From the NCBI GenBank assembly GCA_964401615.1, contig CAYNZF010000054.1, positions 1-13,681 of the forward strand: 13,681 nucleotides of DNA, in the 5' to 3' direction. The stretch comes from JAXGQD01 sp964401615. Its GTDB lineage: Bacteria; Bacillota; Clostridia; Saccharofermentanales; Fastidiosipilaceae. The notes beneath the pieces are model-generated. The model saw only the letters and a program-made list of their open reading frames with translations. It ran no database searches and was not told where the DNA came from. The first letter of the stretch is position 1, and each line of letters opens with the position of its first letter. A program made the position numbers and the translations under genes. This document shows, piece by piece, positions 1 to 6,126 of this stretch.

Positions 1-5
1 ATAGT

Positions 6-437
6 TTACAGTTCTTCGGCAGATTCGGGATGACTACCCGCCGTCTCATCCAGCTTCTTCTCTAGTTTAGCCAAACGATTGGCGGCAAAGTTTCTGCCAC
101 CCAAACCAAAGGCAATGGCGAAAGCCACGGCTGCTCCGGCCATTAAAATAACAAAAGCCAAATTGACGATGTCCTGGGCGAATCCAAGTTGAGACAAAGT
201 CATAAAAACAGCCAGAACAATGATGAGAATTTTTATTATGAGGGCGACCGTTTTCTGTTTAGGCGAGTGTTTCGTAATCAAGCGCTCGACCCAGGAAGCA
301 AGGATTATCCCGCCTCCCATAATAATTGTGGCGCTGACAACAAGGGGCAAGTACTGAAGAATGGAGTTACCGATATTCGAGAGAATGGCCAGATTCAGCA
401 AATTGACCGCTAGCTGTATAATAAAGAGAGATGTTTG
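6..437 (-). pseudogene. C-terminal fragment of an MscS-like (TM-helix repeat) membrane protein, 5'-truncated
   Basis: About 144 residues read like the C-terminal part of small mechanosensitive-channel-like proteins built from the conserved TM_helix repeat (Pfam PF05552, MscS superfamily). Visible in order are NLAILSNIGNSILQYLPLVV, a hydrophobic helix with IIMGGGIILASWVERLI, a second hydrophobic stretch, the small-residue helix AGAAVAFAIAFGLGGRNFA, and a charged tail ending SHPESAEEL. Family members normally carry at least one more transmembrane repeat before this point. Here the similarity stops near position 437. The frame stays open to 665 but becomes Lys/Arg/Ser-rich, lies antisense to the lipoprotein gene, and offers no plausible start with a ribosome binding site. 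I infer a truncated remnant. The upstream edge is approximate, and a short functional protein cannot be excluded. Confidence 0.6.
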
Positions 438-511
438 TTTACGCGTAGATACATGAAAGTAAAAATTAAGAAGTTGTACTTTTCGCTTTGGCCGCACGGA
501 GGTTGAAAGAT

Positions 512-1338
512 ATGAACAAGTATTTAAGATTCTCTTCGGCTTCTTTTTCAATTGTATTGAGTCTTTCGATCTTGGTGACCGCTTGTTCGATCTCCCCCGC
601 AGAGACAGAGACAAGCAGAACCACCTCACCGCATACAACGACTCCTTCTCAAACAAGCGAAACACTCAGTTCGTTTGAGATTGACGTACAGCCGGATCAG
701 TTAAAAGGATTTTCGTTGGCGGGCCAGCGCTGTATTTTTCTGGTCACTTTGTAAGTAACCAGCTTGTTTTCATACTCTTAAGAGATGAGGCAAAGACGGG
801 GACAGCGACAGTTGAAATTTCCGCCACAGCCAATGATGCCGATGTCATGATCGAGCAAAAATCAATAAAGGATAATCAGGTCGCTGAAGTTACAGTCATT
901 CCAAACCCTTCCAGCACAGGAAAATTGATTGAAGTCGCCATAACAGGAACCCGCGGAGCAGTGCAAGTTAACAAGACGGTCAACTTTGAGGTGATTGAAG
1001 GCGCAGATGATCGAAAGGAATACGCCGTTGAGCTTCGTGATACATTTGTTGAATGGCTGGATAAAAACCATCCTGAACTCAATTTGAACAGTGAGGCCGA
1101 ATGGATTGGGACCATGGTCAGTCCCCAATGGCTGGTGGTTTCGCATTACCTCTTTTTCTCTGATGAATGGGAAATGCATTTAGAATGGCACATCATGATC
1201 GCGCCTGATGATTGGGCTCGCATAGATTTAAGACATCGATTTGATGAAACAAAGCCTTCTTACGCCTTTGAAATTTCGTCACGCGCAGGAAATACGGAAC
1301 CCAAACCCATCACAGTACCGGAGACGATCTGGCGCTGA
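512..1338 (+). pseudogene. frameshifted lipoprotein gene of unknown function
   Basis: A GGAGG site (498-502) precedes the ATG at 512 by nine bases. The N-terminus is a lipoprotein signal peptide: MNKY, a hydrophobic core, then the lipobox LVTAC, with the Cys as acylation site. A Ser/Thr-rich linker and then FEIDVQPDQLKGFSLAGQ follow. This frame stops at 752-754. The frame one base behind is open from 685 to 1338 and clearly continues the protein: VSNQLVFILLRDEAKTG, ISATANDADVMIEQKSI, VAEVTVIPN, then a Trp-rich C-terminus ending PETIWR. Joining the two frames near 745-754 gives roughly 275 residues, so a one-base indel is the simplest explanation. It could be a real lesion or a sequencing error; no slippery heptamer of the programmed -1 type is visible. 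The middle resembles a beta-sandwich (Ig-like) domain, but I do not recognise the family. The product would be anchored outside the membrane. Confidence 0.65.
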
Positions 1339-1404
1339 CGCAGCAATATATTGTGATACATTACACTGTCCAAGTTGATAAAACGATTTCACTTTAGTCA
1401 CAGC

Positions 1405-1453
1405 AAAAAAATACCATCTATCCAAATTCAATGTTTGGAAAGATGGTATTTTT
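1405..1453 (-). terminator. intrinsic terminator of tRNA-Leu
   Basis: A 16-bp stem with one A/A mismatch pairs 1411-1426 with 1434-1449 around a seven-base loop. On the minus strand the stem lies directly after the tRNA CCA end and is followed by a run of seven T. On the plus strand the run is about five T, so it may also stop transcription arriving from the lipoprotein gene. Confidence 0.85.
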
Positions 1454-1454
1454 G

Positions 1455-1541
1455 TGGTGCGGTCGACAGGACTTGAACCTGCACGAGAGTTACCTCATAG
1501 CGACCTCAACGCTACGTGTCTGCCAGTTCCACCACGACCGC
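1455..1541 (-). tRNA. tRNA-Leu (anticodon GAG)
   Basis: Read on the minus strand, the acceptor stem GCGGTCG pairs perfectly with CGACCGC, followed by discriminator A and an encoded CCA. The anticodon stem TAGCG/CGCTA holds the loop TTGAGGT, giving anticodon GAG (Leu codons CUC and CUU). A long variable arm containing GAG/CTC pairing, as in class II tRNAs, precedes the T arm GCAGG-TTCAAGT-CCTGT. The total length is 87 nt, normal for tRNA-Leu. It stands alone between its own promoter and terminator. Confidence 0.96.
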
Positions 1542-1562
1542 AAAACTGAGTCAACAAGCGCA

Positions 1563-1591
1563 ATTGTATACAGATACGGCATGATTGTCAA
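1563..1591 (-). promoter_or_regulatory. sigma-A promoter of tRNA-Leu
   Basis: On the minus strand, TTGACA (1591-1586) and TACAAT (1568-1563) are separated by exactly 17 bases and lie about 22 bases upstream of the tRNA 5' end. Eleven of twelve bases match consensus, as expected for a strong stable-RNA promoter. Confidence 0.85.
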
Positions 1592-1643
1592 ACTGATTTT
1601 TTCAATATTACGTTGCGATTGCTTTCGCATAACCTAAAGTATT

Positions 1644-1676
1644 ATTGCAGTAATGTTACAGCACGATTACTGCAAT
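1644..1676. repeat. 11-bp perfect inverted repeat
   Basis: The arms ATTGCAGTAAT (1644-1654) and ATTACTGCAAT (1666-1676) are exact reverse complements around an 11-base centre, and partial pairing continues outward. Neither strand has a T run after the stem, so it is unlikely to be an intrinsic terminator. It lies about 55 bp upstream of the tRNA-Leu -35 box and about 125 bp upstream of the sleB-like -10 box. It could be an operator for a dimeric regulator or the stem of an unidentified RNA. Apart from this repeat and the promoters, 1592-1800 shows nothing recognisable. Confidence 0.6.
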
Positions 1677-1801
1677 ATTATGCCTTCCCCACCTTACTGA
1701 TATTTTTGATGAAATAAGACCCCATATTTATCGTTTTTGCTCCATTTATTCATGGAATTTGTCGAATTTACAAGCTTAGTTGTGGGACGCTGATGTTTGG
1801 G

Positions 1802-1810
1802 TGGTATAAT
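1802..1810 (+). promoter_or_regulatory. extended -10 promoter (P1) of the sleB-like gene
   Basis: TGGTATAAT is a perfect extended -10 element (TGnTATAAT). The best -35 is TTGTGG at 1780-1785 with a long 19-bp spacer, which suits an extended -10 promoter. It predicts a leader of about 90 nt. Confidence 0.55.
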
Positions 1811-1836
1811 CTGCCTTGTGAATCAACAACGGTGTG

Positions 1837-1865
1837 TTACACATAGATTGATTACGAAATATTAT
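1837..1865 (+). promoter_or_regulatory. possible second promoter (P2) of the sleB-like gene
   Basis: TTACAC (1837-1842) and TATTAT (1860-1865) are spaced by 17 bp, matching consensus at four and five of six positions. If used, transcription would start near 1872, which puts the palindrome at 1874-1895 at about +2 to +23. The -35 overlaps a small palindrome, TGTGT-T-ACACA (1833-1843). Confidence 0.35.
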
Positions 1866-1873
1866 GTTAAAAA

Positions 1874-1895
1874 TTGAGAATGATTTCATTCTCAA
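1874..1895. promoter_or_regulatory. 10-bp-arm palindrome before the sleB-like ribosome binding site
   Basis: The arms TTGAGAATGA (1874-1883) and TCATTCTCAA (1886-1895) are perfect reverse complements with a two-base centre. It ends one base before the GGAGG of the sleB-like gene. The GAGAATGAT half-site resembles part of a Fur-type metal-regulator box (consensus GATAATGATAATCATTATC), though the overall spacing is one base short. In RNA it would form a 9-bp stem with an AUUU loop abutting the Shine-Dalgarno. Whether it acts as operator or RNA element is open. Confidence 0.5.
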
Positions 1896-1906
1896 CGGAG
1901 GCTTTT

Positions 1907-3199
1907 TTGAAACGAAATATTACAAAACCCGAAGTGATTCAATATCCTGTACGAAGGCGTAAACCTTTGCTGCATCATTTTGTGACCAATTTGATTGCGT
2001 CATTTGGAGAAATTGTCACTTTGAAAAAGTACGCGATGTTTATGTTCGCATTTCTCCTGCTCTTGCTTTTGTCAGGTTCTTACAATTTATATGCCAAAGA
2101 CAGTTTTGCCAAAGATCAATCTGCAACGATAACCAGAATCGATTCGCTTGAAGAGCTGAGCATTCATCAACAAAATGATGTCCTTAATGCACTTGAGCAA
2201 CAAATTGACTTGCGGGTACTGAACGCAAACGACAAAGCAAGCGCTCAGATCAGTCCATTTCCTTCAGCCGAGCGGCATGTTTATTTGATGAACAGCGCTG
2301 CGCAAGCCTTTCCTTATACCGTTTATCTGGGCGGTCAGGACAAATACCGTGTTGAAGAACTGGCGCTGGATCATTACGGGACCGAAAAGGCCGTAGCGAC
2401 AATCATTTCAGCCAATCCCAATCTCGATTTCAACGCTCTGAAAACAGGCGATCGCGTATATTTACCTTTAGTCAATGCAGAGCTCTTGTACTCAGATCGT
2501 GTGAACACAACTGATGCGGATGACGATCCGGACATCATCGAAATCTCTGACGAGGCCGTTATTTCAGATGAGACCGAGGCAACCGAAGTTCCCGCCCGGA
2601 CAAGTGAAAAAGCCACAAATGAAGCCACAGTCAGCATTACCAGCCGGGCTGAAGTTGTCAGCACGGCAGCCACCACAACGGCTGCTCCTGCCGCAACCGC
2701 TGCTCCTGCCACAACGGCCGCGCCCACTACAACGGCTGCTCCAGCAACAGCAGCACCCACCACAACGGCTGCTGCTCCTACCACTACAGCTGAGTCTTCC
2801 AGACCTCCGGCTTCAACTTACGTTGTTTCTGCCAGCCCGGAAGTCGTAGACATGTATGTAAGAATAGTCGCTGCTGAATCCTCTCCTACCTGGGATTACG
2901 TTGGTCATCTTATGATTGCGCAAACCATCATTAATCGTGCTTTAAACGGATATTGGGGAGATTTGTATGGTGTTTTGACCGCAAGGAACCAATACGATGT
3001 GTATTCGAGCGGTCGCTATCTCAGCATTAGTGTTACAGCAGATCAACGCCAAGCGGCCATGGACGCGTTGAATGGTGTCACAGCTTTTGAACGCGACGTC
3101 ATGTATTTTTGCACAACTTATGCATACAGCCCAAGTTCATGGTGGGGTACTTTGGACCATCGCGCGACACACGGCAACACAATGTTCTTCGCGCCCTGA
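1907..3199 (+). CDS. membrane-anchored or secreted SleB-type cell wall hydrolase with LysM-like domain
   Basis: Predicted 430-residue peptidoglycan hydrolase acting outside the membrane. TTG at 1907 is chosen as start because GGAGG (1897-1901) lies five bases upstream; the in-frame TTG at 1874 falls inside a palindrome and has no such site. A third option, TTG at 2021, would give a compact MKKYAMFMF signal peptide with GGAGA ten bases upstream. In order from 1907: a basic N-terminus, a hydrophobic helix (about 41-58), a LysM-like domain (about 137-187; FPYTVYLGG, ISANPNLDF, LKTGDRVYLP), an acidic stretch, a Thr/Ala/Pro linker (about 251-305), and a SleB/CwlJ-like hydrolase_2 domain (about 312-430; RIVAAESS with likely catalytic Glu324, AQTIINRAL, and THGNTMFF at the end). 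SleB-fold enzymes cleave cortex or vegetative peptidoglycan, but the domain alone does not prove sporulation. The hydrolase family is secure; its physiological role is not. Confidence 0.87.
   Translation: MKRNITKPEVIQYPVRRRKPLLHHFVTNLIASFGEIVTLKKYAMFMFAFLLLLLLSGSYNLYAKDSFAKDQSATITRIDSLEELSIHQQNDVLNALEQQIDLRVLNANDKASAQISPFPSAERHVYLMNSAAQAFPYTVYLGGQDKYRVEELALDHYGTEKAVATIISANPNLDFNALKTGDRVYLPLVNAELLYSDRVNTTDADDDPDIIEISDEAVISDETEATEVPARTSEKATNEATVSITSRAEVVSTAATTTAAPAATAAPATTAAPTTTAAPATAAPTTTAAAPTTTAESSRPPASTYVVSASPEVVDMYVRIVAAESSPTWDYVGHLMIAQTIINRALNGYWGDLYGVLTARNQYDVYSSGRYLSISVTADQRQAAMDALNGVTAFERDVMYFCTTYAYSPSSWWGTLDHRATHGNTMFFAP
2666..2791 (+). repeat. low-complexity Thr/Ala/Pro linker repeat
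   Basis: Degenerate tandem units encoding AAPTTT, AAPATT and AAPAT separate the LysM-like and SleB domains. The DNA units share ACAACGGCTGCTCC-like cores, so the tract may vary in length between strains by slippage or recombination. Such linkers usually span the cell wall. Confidence 0.8.
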
Positions 3200-3222
3200 G
3201 CTCGAAACCCTATTGATTGAAC

Positions 3223-3255
3223 AAAAAAACGGAGCCAATCAGCGCCGTTTTTTTT
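3223..3255. terminator. bidirectional terminator between the sleB-like gene and pfk
   Basis: The stem AAAAAAACGG (3223-3232) pairs with CCGTTTTTTT (3245-3254) around a 12-base loop. The plus strand ends in eight T and the minus strand in seven, so it can stop transcription from both convergent genes. It lies 23 bases after the sleB-like stop and 28 bases after the pfk stop. Confidence 0.85.
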
Positions 3256-3283
3256 GATTTATTTTTGCTTCAACTCAAGTGCA

Positions 3284-4366
3284 TCAATCTCCAAAATTGA
3301 TACCAAGTGCTCTTCCGAAGCGCACAAGTTCATCGTCCTCGGGCACAACCTTTAACTTACCGGCGACTTCGCTGAGCGGGAAACCCACTGTCTTATCGCC
3401 TTTGATACCAACCATCAGTCCTTTTTTCCCTTCCAGGATAAATTCCGCGGCTTTAGCACCACAGCGACTTGCCAAAACACGATCGTAAGGTGAGGGCTCA
3501 CCACCACGTTGAAAATGTCCCGGTATCGTCACGCGAATTTCCTGGCCTAATTTTTTCCCAAGTTCAGCAGCGAGTTGATAGGAAACTGAAGGAAAACCTT
3601 CTTCGCTGCGTTTTTTGGCGAAGGCTTTTTTCGACAATTCAGCTTCATCAGTGGTCATCGCGCCTTCTGCCATGGCGATAATGGAGAAAGTTTTTCCTTG
3701 ATCGCGACGTTTTTCGAGCGCAGCGATAACCGATTTGAGTTTATAAGGGATTTCCGGAATCAAAATAATATCCGCACCGCCGGCTAAACCTGCGTGCAGA
3801 GTCAACCAACCTGCCTTATGCCCCATTAGCTCTATGATAAAAATTCGCCCGTGGGAGGTTGCCGTCGAATGAATGCTGTCAATGACCAAAGTGGCAATAT
3901 TTACGGCGCTGTTGAAGCCAAAAGTCATATCCGTGGCCCACAAGTCATTGTCGATCGTTTTGGGAAGAGTAATTACGTTCATGCCATTATCTGCAAGGAG
4001 ATTGGCTGTTTTGTGGGTGCCGTTCCCTCCAAGAATGACCAGATAATTGAGATTCAGTCTGTTGTATGTGGCTTGCATCGCTTCCAGGCGAGTACCGGTA
4101 TCACCTTCACCTTCCATGTCATCCTGCATTGATTTGAAAGACTGACGTGAAGTACCTAAAATTGTTCCACCTCTGGTCAAAATTCCGGAAAAATCACCCG
4201 GCGACATAAAATTATAGTCACCGACCATCAAACCTCTGTAGCCATCGCGAAAACCGTATATTTCAACACCTTTCACTGATTCATACAATGTTTTGGCAAC
4301 ACCTCTGAGTGCCGCGTTCAGGCCTTGGCAATCGCCGCCGCTGGTTAGTAATCCTACTCTTAACAT
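3284..4366 (-). CDS. pfkA: 6-phosphofructokinase (group III, PfkA family)
   Basis: Cytoplasmic glycolytic kinase converting fructose 6-phosphate to fructose 1,6-bisphosphate; 360 residues, close to the usual length. Visible motifs are the N-terminal nucleotide loop LLTSGGDCQGLNAAL (6-20), RGGTILGTSR (65-74), LGGNGTHKT (112-120), LPKTIDND (134-141) with catalytic Asp139, MGHKAGW (181-187), AEGA (233-236) and PGHFQRGGEPSPYDR (282-296). In E. coli numbering the donor-site residues are Gly104 (here Gly116) and Lys124 (here Lys136). Known PPi enzymes usually carry Asp at 104, while Gly104/Lys124 enzymes of group III are generally ATP users, so ATP is the likely donor. The usual Asp103 is Asn115, a variant I recall from clostridial relatives. 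The ATG at 4366 follows GGAGGT by six bases. It is monocistronic and convergent with the sleB-like gene. Confidence 0.93.
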   Translation of the reverse strand: MLRVGLLTSGGDCQGLNAALRGVAKTLYESVKGVEIYGFRDGYRGLMVGDYNFMSPGDFSGILTRGGTILGTSRQSFKSMQDDMEGEGDTGTRLEAMQATYNRLNLNYLVILGGNGTHKTANLLADNGMNVITLPKTIDNDLWATDMTFGFNSAVNIATLVIDSIHSTATSHGRIFIIELMGHKAGWLTLHAGLAGGADIILIPEIPYKLKSVIAALEKRRDQGKTFSIIAMAEGAMTTDEAELSKKAFAKKRSEEGFPSVSYQLAAELGKKLGQEIRVTIPGHFQRGGEPSPYDRVLASRCGAKAAEFILEGKKGLMVGIKGDKTVGFPLSEVAGKLKVVPEDDELVRFGRALGINFGD

Positions 4367-4429
4367 TTTATACCTCCGAATGCTGAGCTAATCGATCGAT
4401 TTTGATGTCTTGTCTATATTTTATGCTAA

Positions 4430-4459
4430 ATCGTATGCATAAACCATACACTTTGCCAA
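4430..4459 (-). promoter_or_regulatory. putative pfk promoter
   Basis: On the minus strand, TTGGCA (4459-4454) and TACGAT (4435-4430) are spaced by 18 bp, matching consensus at five and four of six positions. The leader would be about 57 nt. It lies back to back with the promoter of the CNNM gene, so the two polymerase sites overlap. An alternative -10 (TAAAAT) lies slightly closer to the gene. Confidence 0.4.
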
Positions 4460-4467
4460 ATCAGGCT

Positions 4468-4476
4468 TGATATAAT
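4468..4476 (+). promoter_or_regulatory. extended -10 promoter of the CNNM-type gene
   Basis: TGATATAAT is a perfect extended -10 (TGnTATAAT). No good -35 is present; TACACT at 4447-4452 is the best spaced (18 bp). It predicts a start near 4483 and hence a leader of about 150 nt before the TTG at 4636. Confidence 0.5.
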
Positions 4477-4529
4477 GCTCATGCAGCAATTGAATTATAA
4501 GTTGATATATATTATAGTTTTCTTGTTGT

Positions 4530-4626
4530 TTCGGCCACTTATGTGGTCATCCGATTCGCCGTCCCGTCACGTCAATCAATCATGATTTGTAAATCGTCGA
4601 CGCAATTGCGAATTGTGTACGGAGGT
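4530..4626 (+). promoter_or_regulatory. structured leader with several inverted repeats ahead of the CNNM-type gene
   Basis: The leader contains an 8-bp stem broken by a four-base bulge (TCGG-CCAC, loop TTAT, GTGG, then CCGA; 4530-4553), the palindromes CGTCGACG (4595-4602) and CGCAATTGCG (4601-4610), and CAATT-GCG-AATTG (4603-4615) just before GGAGGT (4621-4626). I do not recognise a known riboswitch such as the Mg2+ M-box. A structured regulatory leader is inference only. Confidence 0.35.
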
Positions 4627-4635
4627 CATACTTTT

Positions 4636-6126
4636 TTGGACGCGGACAGTTGGTTACGCCAGTCACATACTCTACTTCTAACCGCAGATGCACATGGTAA
4701 TTCTGCATTAATCAGCATCATTGTTGTCATAATCCTCATATTGATCAATGGATTCTTCTCTGCGACTGAGATGGCTATTATCACGCTAAATGACAACAAG
4801 GTCAGAAAGTTAGCTGAAAATGGCAATAGAACTTACAAAAAAATTCTTCATTTCATTGAAAATCCAGGCCGTTTTTTAGCCACTATTCAAGTCGGGGTGA
4901 CCTTTGCGGGCTTCCTTTCTTCGGCTTTTGCAGGTACCCAATTTGGGGATATGCTGTATTTTGCCATAGATCCACAGCAACAGATCCCTGCCTTAAGAAC
5001 CGTAGCTCTCGTTTTAGTCACATTGATACTGTCCTATTTCTCCCTGGTTTTAGGAGAACTGGTGCCCAAGCACATCGCCATGAAATATCCTGAACAAGTC
5101 GCCAAACAAGGGGTGAATTTTATTCGTGGCTTTGGCTTTATTGTGCGCCCGTTTACTATTTTTCTTACTTTTTCCACCAACCTCGTTTTAAAAATTTTCG
5201 GGATCGATCCGGATGCCAACGAAAAAAATGTAACGGAAGAAGAAATTCGCATGATGATTGACGTCTCCTCATCGAGTGGTCAGATTGAATCAAGCGAAAG
5301 TCAAATGATTCAAAATATTTTTGAATTCAACGATAAAGCGGTTACAGAAATCATGGTGCATCGCAAGAACATCAGCGGAATTTCCACAAGCGCGACCTTT
5401 GACGAGGTGATAACCATCAGTAAAGAGGAAGGCTACACCCGTTTACCCGTATATGAAGACAACATCGATCAGATTGTCGGCATTCTCAACGTCAAGGACT
5501 TGCTCTACTTCATTTCCAAATACGATCGGGGCGAATTTGACATCACAAAAATTATGCGTGAGCCCGTATTTGTGCCCGAAACTAAAAATATCGACGACCT
5601 TTTTAAAGAGCTGCAGCTGGCCCATGAGGCCATGGCCATTGTCATCGATGAATACGGCGGCGTGGCTGGCCTGGTCACCTTGGAAGACGTTTTGGAAGAA
5701 ATCGTGGGGAATATTCAGGACGAGTATGACGACGAGGTTCCGGAATTCACAGAAAATGAAGACGGCAGCTTTGTCATTGATGGCATGACTTACCTGGATG
5801 ACATGGTCAAAGGCATCCCCGACTTCTATTTCAATGACGAAGACGCGGATTATGAAACGATAGCCGGTCTGGTTCTTCATCAGTTGGATCGCATACCCGA
5901 TGAAGATGAGCAGCCTGAAATCAATTATCGCAATTATAAATTCAAGGTTTTGGAGATGGATGATAAACGCATCGCGAAAATACTGATGAACATCGAAGAA
6001 TCGAAGCCAAAATCGCACGGTAACGACAAAGGTCATAAAGACGGCGAAGAATATAACGAACAGGATTATGAAGAAGAAAACAACAAGAAATCTGAACGTT
6101 GGCCTCACGCTGAGGACAAGGACTGA
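4636..6126 (+). CDS. CNNM/CorC-type membrane protein with DUF21, CBS pair and CorC_HlyC domains
   Basis: Predicted 496-residue membrane protein of the hemolysin C/CorC/CNNM family, implicated in Mg2+ or other divalent-cation efflux; many members are annotated hemolysin by old convention. TTG at 4636 is chosen because GGAGGT lies nine bases upstream, whereas the in-frame GTG at 4543 has no site and would prepend 31 atypical residues. In order from 4636: DUF21 domain with about four hydrophobic helices (about 24-190; NGFFSATEMAII, GVTFAGFLSSAFAG, LVLGELVPKHIA), linker with TEEEIRMMI, two CBS domains (about 237-295 and 305-362; GYTRLPVYEDNID, MAIVIDEYGGVAGLVTLEDV), a C-terminal CorC_HlyC domain (about 377-453; YETIAGLVL), and a very hydrophilic Glu/Lys/Asp tail. 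The DUF21 signature Glu in GELVPK is present. Its stop codon abuts that of the opposing radical SAM gene. Confidence 0.92.
   Translation: MDADSWLRQSHTLLLTADAHGNSALISIIVVIILILINGFFSATEMAIITLNDNKVRKLAENGNRTYKKILHFIENPGRFLATIQVGVTFAGFLSSAFAGTQFGDMLYFAIDPQQQIPALRTVALVLVTLILSYFSLVLGELVPKHIAMKYPEQVAKQGVNFIRGFGFIVRPFTIFLTFSTNLVLKIFGIDPDANEKNVTEEEIRMMIDVSSSSGQIESSESQMIQNIFEFNDKAVTEIMVHRKNISGISTSATFDEVITISKEEGYTRLPVYEDNIDQIVGILNVKDLLYFISKYDRGEFDITKIMREPVFVPETKNIDDLFKELQLAHEAMAIVIDEYGGVAGLVTLEDVLEEIVGNIQDEYDDEVPEFTENEDGSFVIDGMTYLDDMVKGIPDFYFNDEDADYETIAGLVLHQLDRIPDEDEQPEINYRNYKFKVLEMDDKRIAKILMNIEESKPKSHGNDKGHKDGEEYNEQDYEEENNKKSERWPHAEDKD

Noticed and set aside
438..665. N-terminal 76 residues of the open frame leading into the MscS-like fragment
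   Set aside because: Basic low-complexity sequence, antisense to the lipoprotein signal region, unlike any MscS N-terminus and without a plausible start signal.
685..754. Programmed -1 frameshift in the lipoprotein gene
   Set aside because: No X XXY YYZ slippery heptamer in the correct frame and no obvious downstream stem-loop; an indel is simpler.
2374..2784. Minus-strand 136-residue open frame rich in Ala/Val/Gly within the sleB-like gene
   Set aside because: It is the antisense reading of the Thr/Ala/Pro linker; the low-complexity codons keep it open. No ribosome binding site and no independent domain.
5443..6108. Minus-strand 221-residue open frame, Phe/Val/Ile-rich, over the CNNM gene
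   Set aside because: Antisense shadow of the acidic CBS and CorC_HlyC coding region; its hydrophobic look comes from complementing Glu/Asp/Lys codons.
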